DNA of 64,000 nucleotides from Ferruginibacter sp. (lineage in GTDB: Bacteria; Bacteroidota; Bacteroidia; Chitinophagales; Chitinophagaceae), in NCBI GenBank assembly GCA_019638485.1, contig JAHBTP010000001.1, positions 1,116,001 through 1,180,000 on the forward strand, read 5' to 3'. The notes beneath the pieces are model-generated. The model was given only the letters and a program-made list of their open reading frames with translations, was not told the DNA's origin and searched no databases. This document shows, one piece after another, positions 37,183-45,722 of the stretch. The translations under genes were made by a program, and so were the position numbers. Each line of letters opens with the position of its first letter. The stretch's first letter is position 1.

Positions 37183-37599
37183 TTAATTACAATATTCATT
37201 AAAAGCACGGCTAAGATCATCAGCAATTTGCTGTGCAGTATTCCCCTCAATCATGTGCCTTTCAACCATGTGAACAAGCTGCCCGTCTTTAAACAAAGCA
37301 ATAGAAGGAGATGAAGGTGGATACGGCATCATGTGCTGACGAACTTGCCTTACTGCATCAACATCAAAACCCGCAAAACTGGTAGTGATATGATCAGGCA
37401 CTTTACCATCGCCCTGAACAGCTAATATAACACCCGGACGCGCAGTCCCTGCACTGCAGCCGCACACCGAATTAATCATAACAAGGGTTGTCCCTTTGGC
37501 TTGCAACGCATTTTCAACATCTTCAGGAGTCAATAATTCTTTAAAACCATTCTCTGTTAATTCTTCCTTCATAGGAATTACTATTTCTGCTGGATACAT
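37183..37599 (-). CDS. BrxA/BrxB-type bacilliredoxin
   Basis: A 138-residue thioredoxin-fold protein of the YphP/YqiW (BrxA/BrxB) family. The active-site motif is CGC at residues 46-48 (NSVCGCSAGTARPG), with the conserved MMPYPPSSPSIALF and HMVERHMIEG segments. Bacilliredoxins remove bacillithiol from oxidised proteins. It is a single gene with its own -7 element and terminator. Confidence 0.93.
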   Translation of the reverse strand: MYPAEIVIPMKEELTENGFKELLTPEDVENALQAKGTTLVMINSVCGCSAGTARPGVILAVQGDGKVPDHITTSFAGFDVDAVRQVRQHMMPYPPSSPSIALFKDGQLVHMVERHMIEGNTAQQIADDLSRAFNEYCN

Positions 37600-37651
37600 T
37601 GATATATATTTTTAGTTAGTTAATCTCCGCTTTTACCGGAAAAATGAAGCG

Positions 37652-37659
37652 CAAAGTTA
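37652..37659 (-). promoter_or_regulatory. -7 element of the bacilliredoxin gene
   Basis: Minus-strand TAACTTTG followed by CGC, 52 bases before the ATG. Confidence 0.5.
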
Positions 37660-37719
37660 CAACCTTTCTTAATTAAATTATTGATAATCACGTAACACAA
37701 ATTAATACAAATTGTCATT

Positions 37720-37782
37720 TTGTCGTACAAATCTCATTGTATTTGTCAACTTGACGTATAAATTTAAGTGGAATACTAATTG
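37720..37782 (+). promoter_or_regulatory. Direct repeats and probable promoter upstream of hsp20
   Basis: TTGTCGTACAAAT (37720-37732) and TTGACGTATAAAT (37751-37763) match at 11 of 13 positions, 31 bases apart. Between them GTCAACTTGAC (37745-37755) is a perfect inverted repeat. TTGAC at 37751 and TACTAATTG at 37774-37782 could be the -33 and -7 elements with a 20-base spacer. A heat- or stress-responsive site is inferred. Confidence 0.4.
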
Positions 37783-37827
37783 CATATTCCCATAATGAAA
37801 ATAAAATAACCTTTAAAACTATAAGCT

Positions 37828-38268
37828 ATGACACTCGTAAAAGTAAACAGTCCGATTTCAAGATCTTTCGACAGCATGTTCAAAGATTTCTTTCAGGAAT
37901 TTCCTTCAACTATTTCCAAGGCGGTAAGAGAGGAGGTTTTTCAATTTCCTCCTGTTAACATTACCGAAAACAATGATAGCTATGTGGCTGACTTAGCTGT
38001 TCCGGGATTTGAAAAGACAGATTTCAAAATTAATGTAGATGGCACGCTACTTACGATCTCAGGTGAGAAAAGAGATGAAAAGAAAGAAGAGAATGAAAAG
38101 TCAATACGAAGAGAATATTCTTATAAATCATTCCAGCGCACCTTTACCTTGAATGAGCAAATTGACGTAACAAATATTTCTGCCTCCTATGAAAATGGTA
38201 TCCTTAAAGTAAGTATGCCTAAAGTAGAAATCGCAAAACCTCAAACACGAGAAATTTCTATTAAGTAG
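37828..38268 (+). CDS. Small heat-shock protein, Hsp20/alpha-crystallin
   Basis: A 146-residue small heat-shock protein. The alpha-crystallin domain covers about residues 42-140: PPVNITENNDSYVADLAVPGFEKTDFKINVDGTLLTISGEK at its start (quoted as the domain block), then RREYSYKSFQRTFTLNEQID and the family-diagnostic ASYENGILKVSMPK. The C-terminal EISIK provides the I-x-I assembly motif. It acts as an ATP-independent holdase for unfolding proteins. A terminator follows directly. Confidence 0.95.
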   Translation: MTLVKVNSPISRSFDSMFKDFFQEFPSTISKAVREEVFQFPPVNITENNDSYVADLAVPGFEKTDFKINVDGTLLTISGEKRDEKKEENEKSIRREYSYKSFQRTFTLNEQIDVTNISASYENGILKVSMPKVEIAKPQTREISIK

Positions 38269-38290
38269 TATAGCCTATTGAAACACAAGA

Positions 38291-38317
38291 AAGCCTCCTT
38301 TTTCGGGAGGTTTTTTT
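38291..38317 (+). terminator. Terminator after hsp20
   Basis: Stem CCTCC / GGAGG (38294-38298 with 38306-38310) followed by a T-run, 23 bases after the hsp20 stop. Confidence 0.75.
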
Positions 38318-38394
38318 ATTCCATAAAGATTAGTATTAGTGGTTACAAAACTTTTTTAGTCTTTAATTAAAATTAAATTCTTGAATTTTGTCGG

Positions 38395-38718
38395 ATGCAG
38401 AAAGGATTTCTCTTTTATTTCATCTCTTCCCTGATTTTTGTGAGCTTTGGCTGTCATAAAAAAACAGTACCTTCAAAAACATCAATTAAAAAGAGCGAAG
38501 TAATTTCTCCCCTCCCGCCTCCCAAACCTATTGTACCTCGTCCTCCAACACCAAAATTTATTATAGTGAACGATGCCGTGGCGAAAAAAGCAGTAGATGG
38601 AAGACTCTATTATGATTTGGAGGGGAAGCGATATTGGAAAAATAAAAAGGACGGGAAATATTATTTATACAATAAAAGCATGCACGGCAACCCCGACTTT
38701 ACACCGGCTACACAATAA
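38395..38718 (+). CDS. Small lipoprotein of unknown function
   Basis: A 107-residue protein with a type II signal peptide whose lipobox is VSFGC (Cys at residue 20). A Pro-rich linker follows (SPLPPPKPIVPRPPTPK). The C-terminal half is YYDLEGKRYWKNKKDGKYYLYNKSMHGN, a short beta-hairpin-like repeat pattern with many Tyr and Lys residues. The linker suggests it spans part of the envelope from an outer-membrane anchor. I recognise no family. Confidence 0.75.
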   Translation: MQKGFLFYFISSLIFVSFGCHKKTVPSKTSIKKSEVISPLPPPKPIVPRPPTPKFIIVNDAVAKKAVDGRLYYDLEGKRYWKNKKDGKYYLYNKSMHGNPDFTPATQ

Positions 38719-38741
38719 CACATCTTTTATCTATTTCCCTA

Positions 38742-40139
38742 TTACATATATCCTAATATTTTCAACATGCTTTGAGCAGACTGTTCTTTTGCATAAACCC
38801 AATCAATTAGTTTTCCGTTTTTATCTCGGTCAACAATAATATGTTTTGGAGATGGAATCAGGCAATGTTTAATACCTCCATAGCCACTTATTTGATCTTG
38901 ATAAGCACCGGTATGAAAGAAGCCTAAATATAGAGGCTCACCATTCTCCAATTTTGGTAAGAACACTTCCTTAACGTGCTCTTCTGAGTCATAGTAATCA
39001 TGACTATCACAGGTAATTCCTCCCAGCACAACCCGATGATATTCCTGATCCCACTTATTAATGGGCAACATCAAGAACTTCTCTCCTATTCCCCAGGTAT
39101 CGGGTAAGGTGGTAATAAAAGAAGAATCAATCATATACCATGTTTCTCTGTCATTCTGCTCTTTCTGGCCAATAATGCTATAAATATGCGCCATGCTTTC
39201 TCCCACAGTATAGCTACCAAATTCGGTAAAAATATTGGGCATCGGCACTTTAGCTTTTTTACACGCCACTTTTATATTACGCACAATTTCATCAATCATA
39301 AACTGGTAATCATAATCAAAACCCAGTGAATGTTTAATAGGAAATCCGCCACCAATATTAATTGAATCTAATTCAGGGCAAATCTTTTTTAATTGGCAAT
39401 ACAAATTAATCACCTTATTCAATTCACTCCAGTAATAAATATCATCTTTAATGCCTTTATTCAAAAATAAGTGAAGCATTTTTAATTGAAAACGATGTTC
39501 GTTCCCTTCTATCTTATCAACATAAAATTCAAGGATATCTTTAATTCTAATACCTAAACGAGAAGTATAAAAAGGGAAGGTTGGTTCTTCTTCAGTAGCT
39601 ACTCTTATCCCCATATTAAATGGCACTTTAACAGATTTTACATAAGCCCGTAATTCATCCATATTATCAAGCACCGGAATAACATTTTTAAATCCGCTAT
39701 TTAATAATTGGGCAATTCGTGAGGTGTAAGACTTTTGTTTAAACCCATTGCAAATGATAAATGCGTCCTTTGTTATCTTTTTACGGTCGTATAATTTCTT
39801 AATAATTTCAATATCATACGCATAAGAAGTTTCTAAATGAATATCATACTTTAAAGCCTCTTCAACCACAAAACTAAAATGTGAGCTTTTAGTGCAATAG
39901 CAGTAGTTATATGAGCCTTCATACTTATGCTTTTTAAATGCCTTGGCAAACATTTGTTTTGCCTTATTTATTTGCATACCGATTTTTGGCAAATAAGTTA
40001 ATTTCAAAGGCGTACCATACTTATCAATCAAAGATTTTAAATCCACCCCATTATATTGGAGATAACTATTTTTAATTTGAAAATCTTCTTGCGGAAATTC
40101 AAAAGTCTGTTGTACCAGATCGTGATAAGTATTGTTCAT
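38742..40139 (-). CDS. speA: Biosynthetic arginine decarboxylase-like PLP enzyme
   Basis: A 465-residue fold-type III PLP decarboxylase. The PLP lysine is in YCYCTKSSHF (Lys84), the phosphate-binding glycines in LDSINIGGGFPI, and the active-site segments are EFGSYTVGESM, GGITCDSHDYYD (catalytic Cys-Asp) and FFHTGAYQDQISGYGG. It should decarboxylate arginine to agmatine for polyamine synthesis; other basic amino acids remain possible. TTG at 40169 is in frame but lies inside the -7 element, so ATG at 40139 is the start. Confidence 0.83.
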   Translation of the reverse strand: MNNTYHDLVQQTFEFPQEDFQIKNSYLQYNGVDLKSLIDKYGTPLKLTYLPKIGMQINKAKQMFAKAFKKHKYEGSYNYCYCTKSSHFSFVVEEALKYDIHLETSYAYDIEIIKKLYDRKKITKDAFIICNGFKQKSYTSRIAQLLNSGFKNVIPVLDNMDELRAYVKSVKVPFNMGIRVATEEEPTFPFYTSRLGIRIKDILEFYVDKIEGNEHRFQLKMLHLFLNKGIKDDIYYWSELNKVINLYCQLKKICPELDSINIGGGFPIKHSLGFDYDYQFMIDEIVRNIKVACKKAKVPMPNIFTEFGSYTVGESMAHIYSIIGQKEQNDRETWYMIDSSFITTLPDTWGIGEKFLMLPINKWDQEYHRVVLGGITCDSHDYYDSEEHVKEVFLPKLENGEPLYLGFFHTGAYQDQISGYGGIKHCLIPSPKHIIVDRDKNGKLIDWVYAKEQSAQSMLKILGYM

Positions 40140-40166
40140 TGATACAAAAAATTTGGGTTTAATGTG

Positions 40167-40174
40167 CAAATGTA
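40167..40174 (-). promoter_or_regulatory. -7 element of the arginine decarboxylase gene
   Basis: Minus-strand TACATTTG, 27 bases before ATG 40139. It excludes the upstream TTG start at 40169. Confidence 0.55.
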
Positions 40175-40188
40175 AAAAACAACCGAAA

Positions 40189-40218
40189 TAAAAAACCGTT
40201 CCGGCTTGGGAACGGTTT
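40189..40218 (-). terminator. Terminator of the rpmI-rplT operon
   Basis: Stem AAACCGTTCC / GGAACGGTTT (40193-40202 with 40209-40218). On the minus strand it is followed by a T-run, 22 bases after the rplT stop. Confidence 0.85.
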
Positions 40219-40240
40219 AAAATAAAAATAGGTGTAAAAC

Positions 40241-40585
40241 TTACTTAACTGAATTCACCAGGCTTTTGAAACTATCCGGTTCATTCATAGCAAGGTCTGC
40301 AAGTACTTTACGGTTTAGTTCAATACCCTTGGCATTGAGTTTATGAATAAATTCGCTATAAGTTAATCCCTCTTCACGTACTGCTGCGTTAATACGAGCT
40401 ATCCACAAGGAGCGATAATCACGTTTTTTATTTTTACGGCCAACATAACTGTATGTAAGCCCTTTCTCCATTACGTTTTTAGCAACGGTATAAACATTTT
40501 TACGTTTTCCATAAAAGCCTTTTGCGGCCTTTAAAATTCTTTTTCTACGTGCTCTGCTGGCAACTGCACTTTTTGAACGTGGCAT
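40241..40585 (-). CDS. rplT: Ribosomal protein L20
   Basis: A 114-residue L20 of normal length: [30 protein letters not shown], then [36 protein letters not shown] and [10 protein letters not shown]. It binds 23S rRNA early in 50S assembly and in other bacteria represses its own operon by binding the mRNA leader. It lies 37 bases after rpmI in the conserved infC-rpmI-rplT order. Confidence 0.97.
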   Translation of the reverse strand: MPRSKSAVASRARRKRILKAAKGFYGKRKNVYTVAKNVMEKGLTYSYVGRKNKKRDYRSLWIARINAAVREEGLTYSEFIHKLNAKGIELNRKVLADLAMNEPDSFKSLVNSVK

Positions 40586-40622
40586 ATCTAAATAATTTTA
40601 ATTAATGATTAAAAAATCTGGT

Positions 40623-40820
40623 TTACTTTAAATTAAGCAACCTTTTTACAAAATGCAGATTAGCATCGCTAACAAGTCCTTTTTTACGCATTAACCTTTT
40701 ACGCTTAGTGCTTTTCTTGGTAAGGATGTGTCTTTTAAATGCTTTTTGAAATGTAATTTTACCCGAGCCGGTAACTTTAAAGCGCTTCTTTGCGCTACTG
40801 TTTGTTTTTGCCTTTGGCAT
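40623..40820 (-). CDS. rpmI: Ribosomal protein L35
   Basis: A 65-residue basic protein, [22 protein letters not shown], followed by [20 protein letters not shown], standard for L35. ATG at 40820 is the start; an upstream in-frame codon at 40832 lies in the structured leader. It has its own promoter and leader between infC and itself. Confidence 0.97.
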   Translation of the reverse strand: MPKAKTNSSAKKRFKVTGSGKITFQKAFKRHILTKKSTKRKRLMRKKGLVSDANLHFVKRLLNLK

Positions 40821-40914
40821 TTTTGATAACAATTATTGTTACTCCCTGCTGGCGTCCCGAACAGACGGGAACTTTTGGAGCCGTGTGGGAAATAGGAAAA
40901 GATTTATCTTTTCG
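40821..40914 (-). promoter_or_regulatory. Structured 5' leader of rpmI-rplT, possible L20 autoregulatory RNA
   Basis: The predicted transcript begins near 40914 and has three hairpins. GAAAAGAT/ATCTTTTC (40896-40913) is a perfect 8-bp stem with a 2-base loop. TCCCG/CGGGA lies at 40856-40871. AACAAT/ATTGTT (about 40829-40841) sits right before the start codon. Ribosomal-protein leaders, including the Bacteroidales-1 RNA described upstream of L20 genes, occupy the same place. I cannot confirm membership in any RNA family. Confidence 0.5.
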
Positions 40915-40919
40915 GGCGG

Positions 40920-40927
40920 CAAAGGTA
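40920..40927 (-). promoter_or_regulatory. -7 element of rpmI-rplT
   Basis: Minus-strand TACCTTTG inside TTACCTTTGCCGCC, identical over 14 bases to the lepA promoter. It makes rpmI-rplT independent of infC. Confidence 0.55.
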
Positions 40928-41065
40928 AGAATTTATGAAATATAATTTACAATATATCTATAAAAACATAAAATAAGCACAGGGAATATTCTCTAACTTA
41001 TTGATAATAAGCCACCTAATGTTAAATATATCAGTTATAGGCTATGCCCCCTGAATACCTATTTT

Positions 41066-41722
41066 CTATTCAGCATCAGAAGCTGCAGCATTAGGTGTTT
41101 TTTCACTACTCACTTTATCAATTCGCTTCCCTAATTCAGAGCTATTACTTTTTTTCTTTTGTGCTTTTGGTGCAAACATAACATGCATCCGTTTCCCTTC
41201 CATCTTTGGCATGCTCTCTAATGCACCTACATCCTTTAATCTATCGGCAAATTTAAGCAGGAGTAACTCTCCTCTTTCCTTAAACATAATTGCTCTACCT
41301 TTAAATTGTACGTGTGCTTTCACCTTATCGCCATCTAACAGGAATTTTTCTGCATGCTTGCACTTAAATTCAAAATCGTGCTCATCTGTATTTGGTGTAA
41401 ATCGAATTTCTTTTACCTCACTGGATTTGGCCTTTGCCTTCATTTCCTTTTTCTTCTTCTTCTCCTCGTACAAAAATTTATTATAATCAATAATTCTACA
41501 AACCGGAGGATTTGCACCTGGCGAAATCTCAACTAAATCCAATTCCAAATCATGTGCAATTTTTAATGCTTCTTGTGTAGAATAAATTCCGGGAGTTACA
41601 TTTTCACCTACCAGCCTTACTTCAGGCACACGAATCATGTGATTAGTACGGTGTTCTTGTTGTTGTTCTTTTTTAAATCGCGGATTAAAAGCCCCACGCG
41701 GCTTCTTGGGTGCAAACGTCAT
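41066..41722 (-). CDS. infC: Translation initiation factor IF-3
   Basis: A 218-residue IF-3. The N-domain shows IRVPEVRLVGENVTPGIYSTQEALKIAHDLELDLVEISPGANPPVCRIIDYNKFLYE (residues about 31-86, quoted as the conserved block). The C-domain shows EIRFTPNTDEHDFEFKCKHAEKFLLDGDKVK and MEGKRMHVMFAP. It starts with ATG rather than the AUU known from E. coli infC, so start-codon autoregulation is not expected. It has a basic N-terminal extension and a charged C-terminal tail. Confidence 0.96.
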   Translation of the reverse strand: MTFAPKKPRGAFNPRFKKEQQQEHRTNHMIRVPEVRLVGENVTPGIYSTQEALKIAHDLELDLVEISPGANPPVCRIIDYNKFLYEEKKKKKEMKAKAKSSEVKEIRFTPNTDEHDFEFKCKHAEKFLLDGDKVKAHVQFKGRAIMFKERGELLLLKFADRLKDVGALESMPKMEGKRMHVMFAPKAQKKKSNSSELGKRIDKVSSEKTPNAAASDAE

Positions 41723-41824
41723 TTAGATTTTTTAGTTATACAATAGGTCATCACGTTAAAAAGTGATGCAATTTCCGAATTTTTATATGGAAAAATACTT
41801 CAAAATAAAATATTACCCAATTTT

Positions 41825-43765
41825 TTACGCTTCCAGATTTTTTCTTTCCTTAATTTCCGTTAAAACCCGTTCCATAAAAGCCTTGACACTCATCGAACCC
41901 ATATCCCCTCTACCCTGAATACGTACAGAAACCACCTTATCCTGCACCTCTTTTTCTCCCACAATAAGCATATATGGCACATGCGCTAATTCTGTATCCC
42001 TTATTTTCTTTCCAATTTTTTCACTTCTATCATCAATTTCTACCCTTATTCCAGCATCAAAAAGCTGTTTTTGCAATTGATTGGCATATTCAAGAAACTT
42101 ATCACTAATGGGTAGTATTTTAACTTGCAGCGGTGCTAACCAGGTTGGAAACTTTCCTGCATAATGCTCAAGTAAAAAGCCAATAAACCGCTCGTGAGTT
42201 CCCAATGGTGCCCGATGTATTATCAATGGTGTATCGGTAGAATTATCCTTATTGGTAAACTCTAATTTAAAACGTTTCCCTTGTGCAAAATCAACCTGAT
42301 TAGTTGCTAATGTAAACTCCCGACCTATTGCACTCCAAATTTGTACATCTATTTTAGGTCCATAAAATGCACCTTCATCTTTTACTTCCACAAATGGTAT
42401 CTTACTTTCGATAAGAACATCCCTCACCATAGCTTCTGTTTCCTTCCATAATTCAGGTTCATTAATATATTTCTTACCTAACTTTTCCGGATCGTGCAAG
42501 CTTAAGCGCATCACATATTTATCAATACCGAAAATTTTAAAATATTTCAGATACATATCATTTACCAATCTAAATTCACTGGCAAATTGCTCACGGGTAC
42601 AATAAATATGTGCATCATTCATGTGGAGGCAACGCACACGCATCAAGCCAAACAATTCACCGCTTTGTTCGTAACGATAGCAGGTACCATATTCTGCAAG
42701 ACGATATGGTAAATCTTTATAGCTTTTGGGTTCGGCAGCAAAAACTTTATGATGATGCGGACAATTCATAGCCCGTAAATAATACTTCACTCCATCCAAT
42801 TCCATTGCCGGATACATACTTTCTTTATAATAGGGCAAATGGCCGGAGGTTAAATACAAACTTTCTTTAGCAATATGCGGAGTAACTACACGCTTATATC
42901 CGGCATCTAGTTCAGTTTCTTTTCCTAATCTTTCCAACTCTTCAATGATAACACCACCATTTGGCAACCAAAGCGGCAATCCCTGCCCTACCATATCATC
43001 ATAAGCGAAAATACCCATCTCTTTACCCAACTTACGATGATCACGTTTACGTGCCTCTTCCAACATCACCATATATTCATCCAATTCCTTTTGATTAGGA
43101 AAAGTAACACCATAAATACGGGTTAGTTGCTTATTCTTCTCATCACCCTTCCAATAGGCACCTGCTATACTGGTAAGTTTAATTGCTTTAATAAATCCGG
43201 TGTTAGGGATATGTGGCCCTCTACACAAATCTGTAAAACTTCCTTGAGTATAAAATGTTATTGAACCATCTTCAAGATTTTGCAACAAGTCTAATTTATA
43301 TTCATCCCCCTTTTCTGAAAAATGGTTTATGGCCTCTTTCTTGGCAATTTCTTTACGGATATAAGGGTTATTTTGTTTGGCTAACTCCGCCATCCTTTTT
43401 TCTAATCGTTCAAGATCACTTTCGGTTAATTTCACATCACCTAAATCCATATCATAATAAAATCCCTTTTCAATAGCGGGCCCAACCCAAAATTTAACCT
43501 CAGGGAATAATTGCTGAACTGCCTCTGCCATTAAATGCGCAGAGGAATGCCAAAAAGTACTTTTACCACCTGCATCATCCCAGCTTAGTAATTTTAAATT
43601 AACATCTTCATGCAATGGCAAGGTGAGATCAACTACTTTACCATTTACTTCGGCTGCCAACATGCGTTTTGCCAAACCTTCACTAATTGACTTTGCCACA
43701 TCCATAGCTGAACTACCATCAGCTACCTCTTTAACAGCCCCATCGGGCAATGTAACTTTAATCAT
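41825..43765 (-). CDS. thrS: Threonyl-tRNA synthetase
   Basis: A 646-residue class II synthetase of full length. An N-terminal TGS domain (MIKVTLPDGAVKEV) is followed by the editing domain with the HxxxH zinc-type motif (FWHSSAHLMAEAVQQLFP) and the catalytic core: MNCPHHHKVF (zinc Cys), RLAEYGTCYRYEQSGELFGLMRVR (motif 2), APLGTHERFIGFLLEHY (motif 3). The anticodon-binding domain ends the protein. It lies upstream of infC in the conserved thrS-infC-rpmI-rplT order, with a CATCAC/GTGATG stem at 41749-41768 between thrS and infC. Confidence 0.97.
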   Translation of the reverse strand: MIKVTLPDGAVKEVADGSSAMDVAKSISEGLAKRMLAAEVNGKVVDLTLPLHEDVNLKLLSWDDAGGKSTFWHSSAHLMAEAVQQLFPEVKFWVGPAIEKGFYYDMDLGDVKLTESDLERLEKRMAELAKQNNPYIRKEIAKKEAINHFSEKGDEYKLDLLQNLEDGSITFYTQGSFTDLCRGPHIPNTGFIKAIKLTSIAGAYWKGDEKNKQLTRIYGVTFPNQKELDEYMVMLEEARKRDHRKLGKEMGIFAYDDMVGQGLPLWLPNGGVIIEELERLGKETELDAGYKRVVTPHIAKESLYLTSGHLPYYKESMYPAMELDGVKYYLRAMNCPHHHKVFAAEPKSYKDLPYRLAEYGTCYRYEQSGELFGLMRVRCLHMNDAHIYCTREQFASEFRLVNDMYLKYFKIFGIDKYVMRLSLHDPEKLGKKYINEPELWKETEAMVRDVLIESKIPFVEVKDEGAFYGPKIDVQIWSAIGREFTLATNQVDFAQGKRFKLEFTNKDNSTDTPLIIHRAPLGTHERFIGFLLEHYAGKFPTWLAPLQVKILPISDKFLEYANQLQKQLFDAGIRVEIDDRSEKIGKKIRDTELAHVPYMLIVGEKEVQDKVVSVRIQGRGDMGSMSVKAFMERVLTEIKERKNLEA

Positions 43766-43796
43766 ACGTATAAAATATTCGCCTTATTAAGAAGTG

Positions 43797-43804
43797 CAAA
43801 TTTA
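43797..43804 (-). promoter_or_regulatory. -7 element of thrS
   Basis: Minus-strand TAAATTTG, 31 bases before the thrS ATG. Confidence 0.5.
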
Positions 43805-43838
43805 ACGAACTATTGGGGAGTAAAACATAAGGTAATAA

Positions 43839-43846
43839 TAACTTTG
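43839..43846 (+). promoter_or_regulatory. -7 element of the secreted hypothetical gene at 43898
   Basis: TAACTTTG, followed by TG, 51 bases before ATG 43898 and divergent from the thrS element. Confidence 0.5.
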
Positions 43847-43897
43847 TGACTCAAGATTTTGACAATCCTCTTTTTAATAGATAATTTAATAGCAGGG

Positions 43898-45004
43898 ATG
43901 ATTAAAATTGTACTCTTTTATTCCTTTAGTCTTTTCTCCTTTGCCGCAATTGGACAGAACTTCAATGGGCAATGGAAAGGTTCCTTTTCAGACAATAGTG
44001 ATAATAATAATTTAAAAAGCAACTTTGATGAACGGGAGTATGTTTTAGAAATAGCCACTACAAAAAGCAATACAGTTAGCGGTACTTCTTATACCTATTT
44101 CATTAGTGGAGGGAAACGTTATTACACTATTTGCAAGATTACCGGTTTTATTGATAGAAAGAAACATTATATCGAAATAAAGGAAACAGAGCGAGTTAAA
44201 ACTAATATTCCGGCTATCATCAGAAATTGTTTTCAAGTTCATAAGTTATTTTTTTCTCATAAAAAAGATGGAGAATTACTCTCCGGAAATTGGGTGCCGG
44301 CACCAAATCAGATAGGGAACTGTGGCTATGGGGCAACACAATTAGAAAGAAGGAACCTTCAGGCCTATATTAAAAGCAACAACCGCCAATCGTCAAACTA
44401 TTTAACTAAGGCTACAACAAAACCCAAAACCTCTTCTACTCGAACAGCAGCACCAGTTACAGAGCAATCTAAAATCAATAAACCTCATTTAGCACAAACC
44501 GGAAAAACATCTACCGCTCAATCAAACCTCTACGTTAAAGAAAAGAAAACACAAGCGCCTATGTTAAAATCTGGCAGTGAAATCGCACTGTCGGAATATG
44601 GAAGGTTTAAAGAACCTGAGATGCAATTACGAGAAAATCAGGTGTATGCAAGGAAACTTGAATTAATAAAAACGATTCAAGTTCAGCATCCTGAAATTAA
44701 AGTAGTGGTCTATGATAATGGTGTTGTAGATGGAGATAGTATATCGTTATACTTTAATAAAAAACTTATTTTATCAAACCTTCGTTTATGTGATAAGGGA
44801 TATACTGTTACCTTACCTATTGACCGCGAAAAAAACGTAAATGAATTGGTTATGCACGCCGAGAACTTGGGAACCATCCCTCCCAATACTGCTATAATGT
44901 TGGTGCTTGACGGAGACAAACGCTATGAAGTAAGAATAAGTTCAGACCTTTCAAAAAGTGGGGCAATCCACTTCGTATATACAGGGGCCGAGGTGGCAAA
45001 ATAA
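43898..45004 (+). CDS. Secreted hypothetical protein
   Basis: A 368-residue protein starting at ATG 43898 with a signal peptide (MIKIVLFYSFSLFSFAAIGQ). The first domain (to about residue 150: FNGQWKGSFSDN, SGTSYTYFISGGKRYYTICKITGFID, LLSGNWVPAPNQIGNCGYG) resembles lipocalin-like beta domains of secreted Bacteroidota proteins. A Lys/Thr/Ser-rich linker follows. A second domain at about 270-368 (EIKVVVYDNGVVDGDSISLYFNKKLILSN, NELVMHAENLGTIPPNTAIMLVLDGDKRYEV) is also beta-rich and recurs in this phylum. No enzyme motif is seen. An upstream in-frame TTG (43859) is less likely. Confidence 0.75.
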   Translation: MIKIVLFYSFSLFSFAAIGQNFNGQWKGSFSDNSDNNNLKSNFDEREYVLEIATTKSNTVSGTSYTYFISGGKRYYTICKITGFIDRKKHYIEIKETERVKTNIPAIIRNCFQVHKLFFSHKKDGELLSGNWVPAPNQIGNCGYGATQLERRNLQAYIKSNNRQSSNYLTKATTKPKTSSTRTAAPVTEQSKINKPHLAQTGKTSTAQSNLYVKEKKTQAPMLKSGSEIALSEYGRFKEPEMQLRENQVYARKLELIKTIQVQHPEIKVVVYDNGVVDGDSISLYFNKKLILSNLRLCDKGYTVTLPIDREKNVNELVMHAENLGTIPPNTAIMLVLDGDKRYEVRISSDLSKSGAIHFVYTGAEVAK

Positions 45005-45018
45005 TTTCAAAGATAAAT

Positions 45019-45636
45019 TTATTGAGTATTCAAGCTGTCTAAAACTGAGCCACAATGCAGCATTCCTGCTTTATACGTAGGGTGATGTTTGCCCAAATAA
45101 GGATTTACCACTTCACTCTCCTTACTTAACCAATTTGCACTCACTTCATCATTAAATGCCATTGGGCAATTTTGGATATATAATTGCGGACCTTCATAGT
45201 TAATAAGTTTTACAAATCCGGGATAAATCAAATCACTTATTGAGCTAAAATTCATCCGCATCTGAGTGATGTCTGTACCTAAAATAAGATTTTGAGCATT
45301 TGATTTGATGTCTTTGGTAATTAATTCAACAGAATTACCAATTGCAGCAGAATCACCAGATAATTCTGACATGGGTATGCTATCCAAGGCAAGAACAAAT
45401 GCTTTTGCATGCCTTTTTGCATCCTCCATATTTGCCTCAACAAAAGCATCCTTCATCAGGATGTAGGCGTCCACAAAATGATTAACAGCTAAATTAAAAC
45501 TATCACTGTGTTTTTGAAGGGCAATGGCTTCTTGTTTAGGTACATCGGGCGCATCAGATTTATTATTCCTAAATCCAAACCAATAGATAGCTGTGACTAT
45601 AAACGCCAATAACAGAAATAATAATCCCTTCTTCAT
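45019..45636 (-). CDS. DUF3347 family membrane-anchored protein
   Basis: A 205-residue protein with an N-terminal anchor or signal (MKKGLLFLLLAFIVTAIYWFGF), a helical DUF3347 body (VNHFVDAYILMKDAFVEANMEDAKRHAKAFVLALD), and a C-terminal motif LYIQNCPMAFNDEVSANWLSKESEVVNPYLG...MLHCGSV. This CPMAF/WLS/NPY/CG signature is shared with DUF3347 domains on copper-efflux adaptors, where Cys and Met are thought to bind metal. Here it is a stand-alone protein in the periplasm. A metal role is inference. Confidence 0.83.
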   Translation of the reverse strand: MKKGLLFLLLAFIVTAIYWFGFRNNKSDAPDVPKQEAIALQKHSDSFNLAVNHFVDAYILMKDAFVEANMEDAKRHAKAFVLALDSIPMSELSGDSAAIGNSVELITKDIKSNAQNLILGTDITQMRMNFSSISDLIYPGFVKLINYEGPQLYIQNCPMAFNDEVSANWLSKESEVVNPYLGKHHPTYKAGMLHCGSVLDSLNTQ

Positions 45637-45651
45637 ACTTTAAACTTTTTG

Positions 45652-45659
45652 CAAAGTTA
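45652..45659 (-). promoter_or_regulatory. -7 element of the DUF3347 gene
   Basis: Minus-strand TAACTTTG, 15 bases before the ATG at 45636. Confidence 0.5.
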
Positions 45660-45701
45660 TTAATAATATGTAATTATACTGAAACGTTGGCTTTAATAAA
45701 G

Positions 45702-45709
45702 TAATTTTG
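45702..45709 (+). promoter_or_regulatory. -7 element of the ABC-F gene
   Basis: TAATTTTG followed by CGC, 13 bases before ATG 45723; a short leader is implied. Confidence 0.5.
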
Positions 45710-45722
45710 CGCAAAAAACACT

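Noticed and set aside
40139..40169. Upstream TTG start for arginine decarboxylase
   Set aside because: The TTG is inside the -7 element TACATTTG, so it would not be transcribed.
41749..41768. CATCAC/GTGATG stem between thrS and infC as a terminator
   Set aside because: It has no T-run and the operon order is conserved; it may be a minor leader hairpin only.
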